Source of the DNA: Limosilactobacillus secaliphilus
GTDB taxonomy: Bacteria > Bacillota > Bacilli > Lactobacillales > Lactobacillaceae
DNA length: 64,000 nucleotides
Reading direction: 5' to 3'
Assembly: GCF_001437055.1 (NCBI RefSeq)
Contig: NZ_JQBW01000010.1
Span: 565,926 to 629,925, forward strand
Numbering within the stretch: the stretch's first letter is position 1; the number at the start of each line of letters is the position of its first letter. The position numbers and the translations under genes were made by a program. Positions 19,426 to 28,370 of the stretch are shown in pieces. The notes below the pieces were generated by a model. It did no database searches. It saw nothing but the letters and a program-made list of their open reading frames with translations, and had not been told where the DNA came from.

Positions 19426-20931
19426 ATGGATAAAAAGGTTCGAGTTCGTTACGCACCTAGTCCGACCGGTTTCCTGCACATTGGGAATGCCCAGTCTGCA
19501 TTGTTTAATTACTTGTTTGCCAAACACTTCGGCGGCACGATGGTTCTGCGGATTGAAGATACCGACTTGGCACGAAACGTGGAACATGGTGAAGAATCCC
19601 AGATGAAGTACCTGCACTGGCTGGGAATTGATTGGGATGAAGGTCCGGACAAGCCGAACCCGAAGTATGCTCCTTATCATCAAACCGAACGGAACAAGAA
19701 GGGCATCTACAAGAAGTACATTGACCAGTTAATCTCCGAAGGCAAGGCCTACTACGACTACGCCACTGAAGATGAACTGCAGCAGATGCGTGAAGAACAG
19801 AAGAAGAATGGTGAAGCACCGCACTATGACGGTCGTTGGTACCATGCCAGCGAAGAAGACATTGCCGCTGCTAAGGCTAAGGGCATCAAGCCAAGTGTTC
19901 GTTTCCACCTGCCAAAGAACCACACCTACGAATGGAACGACTGGGCTTTAGGCAAGGTCGAATTCAATTCAGACAACTTGGGTGGCGACTTCATCATCGA
20001 AAAGAACAATGGGATGCCAACTTACAACTTCGCCGTTGTGGTTGACGACCACCTGATGGAAATCACCGACACCCTGCGTGGTGCTGACCACATTGCCAAC
20101 ACGCCAAAGCAAATGGCAATTTACGAAGCATTGGGTTGGGAACACCCACACTTCTGCCACATTTCCTTGATTTTCAACCCGGCTACCGGGAAGAAGCTGT
20201 CCAAGCGTGACAAGAACACGCTGCAATTCATCTCTGAATACCATCGTGAAGGTTACCTGAAAGAAGCCATCTTCAACTTCATCGCCTTCTTAGGTTGGTC
20301 ACCAAAGGGAGAACAGGAAATCTACTCCAAGGAAGCTTTGATCAAGGCTTACGACCCGCACAGAATGTCTAAGTCACCAGCCTTCTTTGACCAGAAGAAG
20401 CTGGACTGGATCAACGCCCAATACATCAAGAAGACGGATGTAAACGACCTGGTTGACCGGATTATGGTTCTGATCCACGAACAGGAAACCGAAATTGCCA
20501 AGAAGCTGAATGGTTTAGGCTACAGTGACGACCAGATGAAGGACGTTATCCTGCGGACGGTTCATGTTCACCAGCACGATGTTAACAAGCTGACTGAAAT
20601 CATGGAACATGCCTACTTCTACGCTACTGTTCTGGACCACGACATGGATTACAGTGGTTTGAAGGACTTCGACCATGATGACACCCTGAAGGTTCTGCAA
20701 GGCTTGAAGGATGCCGTTAAGGATCAGCCAGACGACACCGACCCACAAACTTACCTGAACCTGATCAAGCAGGTAGGTAAGGATGTAGCTGTCAAGGGTC
20801 GTAACCTGTACTTCCCATTGAACATCACCTTCTATGGGCACAGTTCTGCACCACAAATCAACGAAATCATGGCTATTTACCACCCAGCAACGATTGTTAA
20901 GCTGTTGGACAAGGCCATTGCTGCTTTATAA
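19426..20931 (+). CDS. gltX: Glutamyl-tRNA synthetase
   Basis: Class I synthetase charging tRNA-Glu and, in lactobacilli that rely on GatCAB, also tRNA-Gln. The nucleotide motifs are [17 protein letters not shown] (HIGH-type) and KKLSKRDKN (KMSKS-type). At 501 aa it has the usual length. GGAGAGGA precedes the ATG. No T-box is seen upstream. A tRNA-Val gene follows 43 bases after the stop on the same strand. Confidence 0.97.
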   Translation: MDKKVRVRYAPSPTGFLHIGNAQSALFNYLFAKHFGGTMVLRIEDTDLARNVEHGEESQMKYLHWLGIDWDEGPDKPNPKYAPYHQTERNKKGIYKKYIDQLISEGKAYYDYATEDELQQMREEQKKNGEAPHYDGRWYHASEEDIAAAKAKGIKPSVRFHLPKNHTYEWNDWALGKVEFNSDNLGGDFIIEKNNGMPTYNFAVVVDDHLMEITDTLRGADHIANTPKQMAIYEALGWEHPHFCHISLIFNPATGKKLSKRDKNTLQFISEYHREGYLKEAIFNFIAFLGWSPKGEQEIYSKEALIKAYDPHRMSKSPAFFDQKKLDWINAQYIKKTDVNDLVDRIMVLIHEQETEIAKKLNGLGYSDDQMKDVILRTVHVHQHDVNKLTEIMEHAYFYATVLDHDMDYSGLKDFDHDDTLKVLQGLKDAVKDQPDDTDPQTYLNLIKQVGKDVAVKGRNLYFPLNITFYGHSSAPQINEIMAIYHPATIVKLLDKAIAAL

Positions 20932-20944
20932 AGTGTAAGTGAAA

Positions 20945-20971
20945 GCCGCTGACAGTTATGCTGACAGCGGC
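20945..20971 (+). other. Stem-loop between gltX and tRNA-Val
   Basis: GCCGCTG (20945-20951) pairs with CAGCGGC (20965-20971). No T run follows, so it is more likely a processing or stability element than a terminator. Confidence 0.6.
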
Positions 20972-20974
20972 GAT

Positions 20975-21047
20975 GCTCCGTTAGCTCAGTTGGTAGAGCG
21001 CTGGCATCACAAGCCAGAGGTCGCGGGTTCGAGCCCCGCACGGAACA
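20975..21047 (+). tRNA. tRNA-Val (anticodon CAC)
   Basis: A complete cloverleaf of 73 nt: acceptor GCTCCGT/ACGGAAC, D arm GCTC...GAGC, anticodon stem CTGGC/GCCAG with loop ATCACAA (anticodon 21008-21010), 5-nt variable region, T arm GCGGG/CCCGC around TTCGAGC. It reads GTG codons. The acceptor has a C2-A71 mismatch, and no CCA is encoded after discriminator A (ATTTTTT follows), so CCA would be added enzymatically. Confidence 0.93.
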
Positions 21048-21068
21048 TTTTTTGTCGGCACGAAACTA

Positions 21069-21115
21069 CGACCTCTAACGTTCTGGTGGAGCCAAACGCT
21101 AGGGGCCGTTTGTTT
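21069..21115 (+). terminator. Terminator after gltX/tRNA-Val
   Basis: CCTCTAACGTT and AACGCTAGGGG form an 11-position stem with one mismatch, followed by the loose T tract GTTTGTTT. Confidence 0.6.
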
Positions 21116-21362
21116 CCTATACGAATTCAAGCAATCATTCGGGCGGATTGAGTGATTTGTTTGTAATTAAGGCGTGATCACGTTATCATGTATAAGATAT
21201 ATATAAGGTGATTAACGAGTAATCATTCGTTATCAACTAAATTATTATTATTTTTACTATTTTGTATTATTTGTAAAATCAATCTTTGCTAGCTAGGCTT
21301 CATAGCCGGATTTTGTTAAGCAATGAGTGAAGACATAAGTCGCTGTTAGGGGAGGTCGTTTT
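21116..21362 (+). other. Gene-free leader of the LacI-family regulator
   Basis: Holds a candidate promoter, TTGTAA (21161-21166) and TATCAT (21184-21189) with 17-base spacing. An imperfect palindrome starting AACGAGTAATC and ending ATTCGTT lies near 21213-21231 and could be an autoregulatory operator. I see no reading frame. Confidence 0.45.
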
Positions 21363-22370
21363 ATGATCACAATTAATGATGTTGCTCGCCAAGCTGGGGT
21401 ATCACGTTCGACCGCCTCACGTGCATTTGTCGATAATTCCAGTATCAAGCCGGAAACGAAGGCAAAGGTGCTGAAAGCGGCATCCGATCTGGGTTACTCA
21501 CCGAACATCAATGCCCGTGGCCTGGTTCAGCATAAGCACTTCATGATTGGCGTCTTCTTTACGCGCCTGCATGAAACCGATACGTCGACCTACTTCTCAA
21601 ATATTATTACGACTCTTAATTCGCAGTTGCCCAACGACTATGTCCTGTCTGTCCAGGGGATTAACCAGGTGAAGAACTTCGATCAGACCATTCGCAACCG
21701 GATTGATGGTGCGATCGTCTTTTCTCAAACGAAGGAAGATGACGCCTTCATTCAAAAGTTAATCGATGCCCACATCAAAACGGTGGTCACCCTGCGGAAG
21801 GCTGATCAGCCCGAAGTTGACAACGTTTATCCAGATGACGCGGTCGGTATCACCGAAATGGTCAAGTACCTGCATGATGCTGGTCACCGTAAATTGGGCT
21901 TCATCAATGGACCGACTGGCTACGCGTCACCCCATGTTCGTTATGAGGCACTGGTAAAGGCGGCTCAGGAATACGGGATGGAGATTGTGAAAAGCGCCGG
22001 CAAGTGGGGCCACTTCTCCCTGGCTTCCGGTGAGAAGCTGATGGATGAGATCCTGGCTATGCCACGCAAACAATGGCCAGGAGTGATCCTCTGCGGCAGT
22101 GATGATATTGCCATTGGGGCGATCAAGGCCTGCCATCAGCATGACGTGCACGTTCCCAAGGATATTTCAATTGTCGGTTTCGATGACATCCCGTATGCAC
22201 GGGTGATGACGCCATCGTTGACCACTATCGAAAACCCATTGGCGATGATGGCTAAGCGGGGGATCAGCTTATTATTTGACCGAATTAATGACGCGGCTCC
22301 TAGTGGCAAGCAAATCCTGACGATCACACCCCAATTAGTGACCCGTTCGTCAGTCTTGATCAAGAAATAG
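21363..22370 (+). CDS. LacI-family transcriptional regulator
   Basis: 335 aa with an N-terminal helix-turn-helix (residues 2-24, INDVARQAGVSRSTASRAF), hinge helix near 45-58 (SPNINARGLVQ) and a periplasmic-binding-protein-like sugar domain (VIFSQT, PDDAVGITEMV, GFDDIPYARVMTPSLTT). GGGGAGG precedes the ATG. It lies 725 bases upstream of the glycan operon on the same strand and is the obvious candidate to bind the two palindromes in that gap. Effector unknown. Confidence 0.9.
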   Translation: MITINDVARQAGVSRSTASRAFVDNSSIKPETKAKVLKAASDLGYSPNINARGLVQHKHFMIGVFFTRLHETDTSTYFSNIITTLNSQLPNDYVLSVQGINQVKNFDQTIRNRIDGAIVFSQTKEDDAFIQKLIDAHIKTVVTLRKADQPEVDNVYPDDAVGITEMVKYLHDAGHRKLGFINGPTGYASPHVRYEALVKAAQEYGMEIVKSAGKWGHFSLASGEKLMDEILAMPRKQWPGVILCGSDDIAIGAIKACHQHDVHVPKDISIVGFDDIPYARVMTPSLTTIENPLAMMAKRGISLLFDRINDAAPSGKQILTITPQLVTRSSVLIKK

Positions 22371-22463
22371 TTTTGCCTATCAACACAAGTAGTCGGAGTG
22401 TAAATTAACATCAACCGGTTTTTAGGCCGAGCCGGCGAAACATTTGAAAAATGCCTTTTTAAA

Positions 22464-22507
22464 TCCCTTAAGTTGGTGTGAAATACTGCCAGCTTAAGGA
22501 ATTTTTT
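22464..22507 (+). terminator. Terminator after the LacI regulator
   Basis: TCCCTTAAGTTGG pairs with CCAGCTTAAGGA before TTTTTT. Confidence 0.85.
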
Positions 22508-22829
22508 GTGTAATTAACACGCAACTTTCGGTGTCTGTCAGTTTTTTATAGAAAATGGAATTAGGTGCACCGATTTAATTGATGATATTTGCAAACGAAT
22601 GAAGTACAAAGTCCGTAAAAGAAACAAAATTTAAAATATGTCTCCCCAAAATGACTAATAATTCAAAAACTTGACCAACAGTTATGGTAAGCCGTAATAG
22701 TTAACGTAACTCCTGCCCATCAGCGTTTGTGACTGTTTTAGTGATTATAAAAATAGAATGGCAAAGAAAAATATGTAAATTAGGTAGTGAATTAATAAAC
22801 ATAGTCTCAAAAACATTCAGAAATAATTC

Positions 22830-22857
22830 GGGAACGTTCTCAAAATAGTGTTATACT
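22830..22857 (+). promoter_or_regulatory. Palindromic operator overlapping the glycan operon promoter
   Basis: GGGAACGTTCTC (22830-22841) covers the -35 position of a promoter whose -10 is TATACT (22852-22857). The near-identical palindrome GAGATCGTTCTC lies at 22973-22984. A central CG with GAGA/TCTC arms fits a LacI-family binding site. Confidence 0.65.
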
Positions 22858-22871
22858 TTGTATTGGAGGAA

Positions 22872-22885
22872 TGAAACCGGTTACA
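22872..22885 (+). promoter_or_regulatory. cre site (CcpA binding)
   Basis: TGAAACCGGTTACA matches the consensus TGWAANCGNTNWCA at every position. It sits about 15 bases after the -10, where CcpA binding blocks transcription. It implies carbon catabolite repression of the operon. Confidence 0.85.
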
Positions 22886-22972
22886 TTCTACAAATAACAG
22901 CTTTTCAATTGTTATGCAGCTGATCTCCTGACAAAACACACTGATAGGTTGCTTTTTTATTTACTTGTTTTT

Positions 22973-22984
22973 GAGATCGTTCTC
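22973..22984 (+). promoter_or_regulatory. Second palindromic operator in the glycan operon leader
   Basis: GAGATCGTTCTC has the same arms as the site at 22830, 143 bases apart, a distance that would allow looping by a tetrameric LacI-type repressor. Confidence 0.6.
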
Positions 22985-23095
22985 ATTTAGAAATGGGGCT
23001 TCGCTTCGTTTGATTGATTATTAGTACAGTTACAAGGAACTCTTTGACAAATTTTTCTATTCTTCACCAAAGAATCGCTGATAAGGAGAAGTCTT

Positions 23096-24646
23096 ATGTC
23101 CAGGAAAAACCATAAAATAACCAACTGGACGCGGATCGCCTATGGGTGTGGTCACCTGATGGGCAACTCAGTATCCGCCATGTCCGGTGTTTGGATGCTA
23201 TATTTCTTCACTACATTTGGTAACCTCAGTGCCAAAGATGCCGCGACGATTTTCTCAGTCGGGACTTTGCTGCAAGGGTTTGCCAACCCAATCATTGCAT
23301 TTATTTCAGATAACTTTAACGCCACTCGCTTAGGTCGCCGTTTCGGTCGTCGTCGTTTCTGGATCATGATCGGGGCGCCACTGATGCTGACCTACCCACT
23401 GCAATTTATTCCCCACATGGGTTACTGGTACTACTTCTTTGCCTACGCCATCTTCGAAATGATCTACACCATGACTTCAATGCCATATGGTACTTTGTCT
23501 ATCGAAATGACGAAAAGCTTTAAGGAACGTAACTACCTGGTTGGTTATGGTGAAATGATCGCCAAGATCGCCAACTTCGGGGTTGCTGCTTTGCCAGGTC
23601 TGGTCTTCTCATGGTTAGGTAAGGAATCCGCTAACTCATTCCTGATCGTTGCCTGCATCCTTTGCTTGATCATGATGACTGGTGAATTACTGGTTTACTT
23701 CAACACCTGGGAATTACCACCGGACCAAGTTAAGACCGAATACGTTGATAACTGGTGGGAAGGTATTAAGAAGCTGTTCATCGACTACCTGTCAACGCTT
23801 CGCTGCCGTGCCTTCCGTCGTCAACTGATGGTTTACATGTTCGGTCAAGGGTCTGAAGGTCTGTTCGCCGCTGTCTTCACTTACTTCGTTGTCTTCGCTC
23901 TGCAAAAGCCAGCCAGCCTGGTTTCTGGAATTCAAAGTATGAACTCCATTATCCAACTTTGCTCAACGGCTGTCTTCATGATTGTTATCTCACGGAAGGG
24001 CTTTAAGTGGCCATTCACGATTGCAATGTCCGCAGTTATCTGCACCTGTGTTGCTTATGCTTGCCTGTACTGGTTCCACATCAGCAGCGTTGTTGCAATC
24101 ATCATCATTTCCGTCATCTTCGCTACCTTTACCGGTGGTGTCTTCTACACGCCACACGCTCTGTACCCATTCATTCCTGATGTCGATGAAGCCTTGACTG
24201 ACCGTCGTCGTGAAGGTGTCTACTCAGCTGCCATGGGTCTGTGTGGTAAGTTGATGAACGCTATTTATGTCCTGGTATTAGGTTATGTTCTGGAACAAGC
24301 CGGCTTCGTTAAGGGTGCTAAGACCCAACCAGTTAGTGCCGTTCACGCCATCGTTGGTGTTCTGACGATCGGTGTTGGTTTCATGGCCATCGTTGGGATC
24401 ATCGGTATCTGGCGCTTGAACCTGAACAAGGAACGTCACAAGATCCTGCTGGACGAAATCGCTCGTGTTCACGCTGGCGGTTCCATGAAGGACGTTACTC
24501 CAGAAGCACGTGCCGTTGTTGAAGACCTGACCGGTTGGAAGTACGAACAATGTTTCGGCCACAACAATGTTGGTTACAAAGGCTCCAAGAAAGACCGTGA
24601 AGAGGAAGCTGAAAAGAAGGCTGAGGAAGCTAAGGAACAAAAATAG
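23096..24646 (+). CDS. GPH-family glycoside/uronide:cation symporter
   Basis: 516-aa membrane protein with about 12 hydrophobic segments. It matches the glycoside-pentoside-hexuronide symporter family in the N-terminal IAYGCGHLMGNSV and the basic loop RLGRRFGRRRFWIMIGAP. The C-terminal tail (about 485-516) is strongly charged with KKAEEAKEQK. First gene of the operon with GH105, epimerase and GH43, so its cargo is probably an oligosaccharide carrying a uronic acid or pentose; this is inference. It is read from its own AAGGAGAAG site. Confidence 0.88.
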   Translation: MSRKNHKITNWTRIAYGCGHLMGNSVSAMSGVWMLYFFTTFGNLSAKDAATIFSVGTLLQGFANPIIAFISDNFNATRLGRRFGRRRFWIMIGAPLMLTYPLQFIPHMGYWYYFFAYAIFEMIYTMTSMPYGTLSIEMTKSFKERNYLVGYGEMIAKIANFGVAALPGLVFSWLGKESANSFLIVACILCLIMMTGELLVYFNTWELPPDQVKTEYVDNWWEGIKKLFIDYLSTLRCRAFRRQLMVYMFGQGSEGLFAAVFTYFVVFALQKPASLVSGIQSMNSIIQLCSTAVFMIVISRKGFKWPFTIAMSAVICTCVAYACLYWFHISSVVAIIIISVIFATFTGGVFYTPHALYPFIPDVDEALTDRRREGVYSAAMGLCGKLMNAIYVLVLGYVLEQAGFVKGAKTQPVSAVHAIVGVLTIGVGFMAIVGIIGIWRLNLNKERHKILLDEIARVHAGGSMKDVTPEARAVVEDLTGWKYEQCFGHNNVGYKGSKKDREEEAEKKAEEAKEQK

Positions 24647-24674
24647 CGGTAGCTAATCGAAAGGAGTGTCACTA

Positions 24675-25796
24675 ATGTATCAAGGATATGGTGATCCCAA
24701 TGACGATTGGGCTACCCGTGGGGTTCAAACCCTGATGAAGCGTGATCCAGTGTTCAACAAGCTTTATAACTGGTCCTATGATGACGGTACCTGTTTGGGC
24801 GCGGTCTGGCAGATCGGTAAATTGAAGCACGACAAAAAGATGCTGGAATACGTACGCTGGAACTTTGACCGCTACGTTTACGACGAAGCGGGCCATGTTA
24901 AGGGTTATGACCCAAGCAAACTGTCTCAAGACGACATCTGCAACGGCAAGATGATGATTGAGCTTTATGAATACACTAAGGACATCAAGTTCAAACACGC
25001 TGCCGATACGATGTTCAAAGAATTACGCGAGATTCCGCGGACCAAGTCGGGGACCTTCTGGCACAAGAAATGGTACCCAAACCAGGTCTGGCTTGACGGC
25101 CTTTACATGGGTTCCGTCTTCTACGCCAAGTATCAGCATGCATTCGGCATCGACAAGTATTACGACGATGTGGTGCACCAGTTCTTAACGGCCTATGCTG
25201 ACACCGTTGATGAGAAGACTGGCCTGTGCTACCACGCCTATGACGAAAGCCGCGAGATGTACTGGGCCGACAAGAAGACCGGTCATTCGCCGCACTTCTG
25301 GTCACGGGCAATCGGCTGGTTCATGATGGCCATGGTTGATGTCCTCGAATACCTGCCAAAAGATGTTGACGGACGCGACCAGATCATTGCCAACTACAAC
25401 TCGCTGGCCAAAGCTTTACGCAAGGTAGCCGATCCGGCAACCGGCCTTTGGTACCAGGTCACCGATGAGGGCAACCGGCCAATCAACTATCTGGAACAAT
25501 CCGGATCGTCACTGATCTTGGCGGCACTGGCAAAGGGTCAGCGCCTTGGTTACCTCGAAGGCGATTGGGACAGCTTTATTGACGACGCTTGGGTACATTC
25601 GTTGGAACAGTTCATCACCATTACGGCAGAAGGTTATGTCAACACTAACCATACCTGCCAAGTAGGCGGCTTGGGTGGAGCCAACCACCGTGACGGCACT
25701 TACGCCTACTACATGAGTGAACCGGTAATTTCAAACGACCACAAAGGTTATGGCGCCTTCCTCTACCTTGCTTACGAAATGGAGCGGCGCAAATAG
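24675..25796 (+). CDS. GH105 unsaturated uronyl hydrolase (YteR/YesR-like)
   Basis: Removes a 4,5-unsaturated uronic acid from the non-reducing end of oligosaccharides released by polysaccharide lyases. The (alpha/alpha)6-barrel family marks are VWLDGLYMG with likely catalytic Asp141, FWHKKW just before it, and HFWSRAIGWFMMAMVDVLEYLP. The start is ATG 24675 because AAAGGAG lies 8 bases before it; 373 aa, normal. There is no signal peptide, so it acts on imported sugars. No lyase is in the window, so the substrate must be made elsewhere or by other organisms. Confidence 0.88.
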   Translation: MYQGYGDPNDDWATRGVQTLMKRDPVFNKLYNWSYDDGTCLGAVWQIGKLKHDKKMLEYVRWNFDRYVYDEAGHVKGYDPSKLSQDDICNGKMMIELYEYTKDIKFKHAADTMFKELREIPRTKSGTFWHKKWYPNQVWLDGLYMGSVFYAKYQHAFGIDKYYDDVVHQFLTAYADTVDEKTGLCYHAYDESREMYWADKKTGHSPHFWSRAIGWFMMAMVDVLEYLPKDVDGRDQIIANYNSLAKALRKVADPATGLWYQVTDEGNRPINYLEQSGSSLILAALAKGQRLGYLEGDWDSFIDDAWVHSLEQFITITAEGYVNTNHTCQVGGLGGANHRDGTYAYYMSEPVISNDHKGYGAFLYLAYEMERRK

Positions 25797-25805
25797 AAAG
25801 AAAGT

Positions 25806-26651
25806 GTGACCTTGGAGAATATTCAACTGGGGATTCGGGGGCATGATGTTCCCTTAAACGATCCGAGTGCCTTGGCAGCCAAGATTAAGGAGCTGGGCTT
25901 TCAATGCGTCCAGCTGGCGATCACCAAGTCGTTCCCGAACTTGGTTAAGGCGAATGGACAATTGGATGACCGACTAGTGGATCAGCTAACCCAATACTTT
26001 GGCGACGATCACTTGCCGCTATCGGTGCTGGGCTGCTATACCAATATCATCCACCCGGACCAACAGACGCGGAATCAGAACATAACCCGGATTAAGAATT
26101 ATCTGGATTATGCAGGCCGCTTTGGCAGGGCAGTGCCCGTTGCCACCGAAACTGGCAGTGTCATTCCTTCTGGATACACCACGAAGAACTTTACTCCGGA
26201 GGCATTTAAGCAGGCGGTGGCCGCCATCAGCGATCTGTGTGCCCATGCCGAACGGGCCGGTGCGATCTTCGCTATTGAACCCGGCCGCAACCACCCTGTT
26301 TACTCAGTTGAAAAGGTTGTAGAGCTGCTTGATGAAGTACAAAGCCCTAACTTGGGTGTGGTATTAGACCTGCCGGGACTCCTTTACCAAGGCAATGTTG
26401 ACCAGCAGGCGGCGATCTTGGATTATGCCCTCGACCACTTTGGCAATCGGATCGTGGCCTTCCACTTAAAGGATTTGGTCATCAATGGTCCGCAGATCAC
26501 CTTCACCCGGTTAGGCAAAGGCCAGCTTGATTACCGTGCATATTTGAAGACGGTGGCTGCCTTTCGTCCAGGAGCCAAGGTCACTTTTGAAGGAATGCCC
26601 TTAGAAGACGAGATTGCTTCCCAACAAATATTGGCAAGCACAGAAGAATGA
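25806..26651 (+). CDS. Sugar-phosphate isomerase/epimerase-like TIM-barrel protein
   Basis: 281-aa protein of the AP-endonuclease-2 / xylose isomerase-like fold. Putative metal residues lie in FAIEPGRN, VVLDLPG, VAFHLKDLV and TFEGMP. It probably isomerises or epimerises the sugar released by the neighbouring hydrolases; the substrate is unknown. The start is GTG 25806 or TTG 25812, with a weak purine-rich site; the stop of GH105 is 10 bases upstream, so it is in the same transcript. Confidence 0.82.
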   Translation: MTLENIQLGIRGHDVPLNDPSALAAKIKELGFQCVQLAITKSFPNLVKANGQLDDRLVDQLTQYFGDDHLPLSVLGCYTNIIHPDQQTRNQNITRIKNYLDYAGRFGRAVPVATETGSVIPSGYTTKNFTPEAFKQAVAAISDLCAHAERAGAIFAIEPGRNHPVYSVEKVVELLDEVQSPNLGVVLDLPGLLYQGNVDQQAAILDYALDHFGNRIVAFHLKDLVINGPQITFTRLGKGQLDYRAYLKTVAAFRPGAKVTFEGMPLEDEIASQQILASTEE

Positions 26652-26660
26652 GGTGTTAAT

Positions 26661-28211
26661 TTGAGTACGATTAAAAACCCAGTTTTAACGGGATTTAACC
26701 CCGACCCAGTCCTGTTCCGGGACGAAGATCACTACTACCTGGTAGTTTCCACCTTTGAGTGGCTGCCGGGAGTCAGAATCTATTCGTCAACGAACATGGT
26801 CAACTGGCACTATGAAGCCTCCGCACTGACGGAACCGGCCAACGTTGAGTTGAAAGGTAATCCAACTGGTGGTTCCATCTGGGGGCCATATGCCACTTAC
26901 CACAACGGGACCTACTACATTGTTTATACCAACGTTAACCAGACCCGGGTTCCTTACAAGGATGTCGACAACTACATCGTGACGGCTAAAGACATCCATG
27001 GCCCATGGTCCAAGCCAGTCTACATCAACAGTTCCGGCTTTGACCCATCCATCTTCTTTGATGATGACGGCAAGGCTTACTTCTTGAACGAAATCTGGGA
27101 CTACCGGATGGAGACCCACAACAAGTCTTGTGGGATCGTCATGCAGCAGATCGACCCCGTATCGTTTGACCTGATTGGCGAACCAAAGAAGCTCTTTGAT
27201 GGCACGGCACCGGCTAAGACCGAAGCTCCGCAGATTTACAAGCACGGCGGCTATTACTACCTGTTCACTGCTGAAGGTGGCACGGGCATCAACCACCAAG
27301 AAACGATTGCCCGTTCCAAGACCATTTGGGGCCCTTACGAAGTTGATCCGGACACACCACTGATCACTTCCAAGGGTCACCCAGAACTGCCATTGCAGCA
27401 GTCCGGGCACGCCAGCCTGATTGAAACGGCCGAACATGAATGGTATATTGCCCACTTATGTACCCGGCCGCTGCCAGGCAACAAGCCGATTCTGGGCCGG
27501 GAAACCGCCATTGAACCGGTTGAGTGGACGGATGATGGTTGGATTCGCTTAACGTCAGGCAGCAAGTTCCCAGCTTTGGAGGTACCAGCGCCAAAGGGTG
27601 GGACGCCTGCTGAGCCTGTCCACCATGGCTTCAGTGATGACCTGAAGCATGGCATCGACCCCCGTTATTGGAACACCTACCGTCAGTTTGCCGACCCGAG
27701 CTGGTGCCATGCCGATGTCAATGGTTTGACGATCAAAGCCGGTCAATCGCCACAGTCAGCCTTTGACCAGCACTTAGTTGCCACTCGTCAATATGACTTC
27801 GGCGTGACTGCCAGTGTTGACATGGAGTACACCCCAACTACCTATCTGCAGCTCGCGGGTATGACCATGTACTTGGACCTGTCGAACTACATCCTGCTGA
27901 TGGCAACTGTCGACGAAGACAATCAACCAGTCGTTGTCCTGCAGGAAGAAGTTGCCCAGGAATTCAAACGGGTCGCTTCAGTCAAGACTAACGGCAAAGG
28001 TCACTATCACTTCCGCATCAAGATTGATGATACGAAGGCCGACTTCTGGGTCGATGACGGTGACGGCGAACAACACCTTGGCACATTGGATGTTTCCTTC
28101 CTGTCCGGCGGCTTCACCGGTGACTTCATTGGTATGGATGCCATTGACATGCACCGGCGTAACCACACGCAGGCACGGTTCACCAACTTTACTTACCACG
28201 CTGACCATTAG
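26661..28211 (+). CDS. GH43 beta-xylosidase / alpha-L-arabinofuranosidase (XynB-like)
   Basis: 516-aa cytoplasmic glycosidase. The five-bladed propeller has the three catalytic residues Asp15 (GFNPDP), Asp128 (SGFDPS) and Glu188 (AKTEAPQ). From about residue 320 a concanavalin-like C-terminal domain follows, as in GH43 beta-xylosidases that act on xylo-oligosaccharides. Start codon is TTG 26661, about 10 bases after the epimerase stop. Last gene of the operon; specificity for xylose or arabinose cannot be told from sequence. Confidence 0.9.
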   Translation: MSTIKNPVLTGFNPDPVLFRDEDHYYLVVSTFEWLPGVRIYSSTNMVNWHYEASALTEPANVELKGNPTGGSIWGPYATYHNGTYYIVYTNVNQTRVPYKDVDNYIVTAKDIHGPWSKPVYINSSGFDPSIFFDDDGKAYFLNEIWDYRMETHNKSCGIVMQQIDPVSFDLIGEPKKLFDGTAPAKTEAPQIYKHGGYYYLFTAEGGTGINHQETIARSKTIWGPYEVDPDTPLITSKGHPELPLQQSGHASLIETAEHEWYIAHLCTRPLPGNKPILGRETAIEPVEWTDDGWIRLTSGSKFPALEVPAPKGGTPAEPVHHGFSDDLKHGIDPRYWNTYRQFADPSWCHADVNGLTIKAGQSPQSAFDQHLVATRQYDFGVTASVDMEYTPTTYLQLAGMTMYLDLSNYILLMATVDEDNQPVVVLQEEVAQEFKRVASVKTNGKGHYHFRIKIDDTKADFWVDDGDGEQHLGTLDVSFLSGGFTGDFIGMDAIDMHRRNHTQARFTNFTYHADH

Positions 28212-28296
28212 CATCTCCTTTAGCAAATAACAAAATACACCAAGATAATCCGCAAGCATGATCAGCGTCAACACCAAATGTTGATTCGCTTCTCCT

Positions 28297-28346
28297 AACA
28301 CAAACGCGCCTATCCTTTTTTGAGGACGGACGCGTTTTTCGTGTTT
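28297..28346 (+). terminator. Bidirectional terminator between the glycan operon and trpS
   Basis: AACGCG (28303-28308) and CGCGTT (28331-28336) with an inner TATCC/GGA helix and T runs on both sides. Confidence 0.75.
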
Positions 28347-28370
28347 AAATGTGAAACTGAAAATTGATGA

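Larger units (their letters stand above)
22371..23095 (+). other. 725-bp gene-free regulatory region of the glycan operon
   Basis: After a terminator (22464-22507), the stretch 22510-22820 is AT-rich with no frame I can support. From 22830 it holds two palindromes, a -10 element, a perfect cre site and a 210-base untranslated leader. The listed control elements are given as separate entries. Confidence 0.7.

Noticed and set aside
26787..27455. 222-codon open frame opposite GH43
   Set aside because: Antisense shadow of the glycosidase; no ribosome site or known domain.
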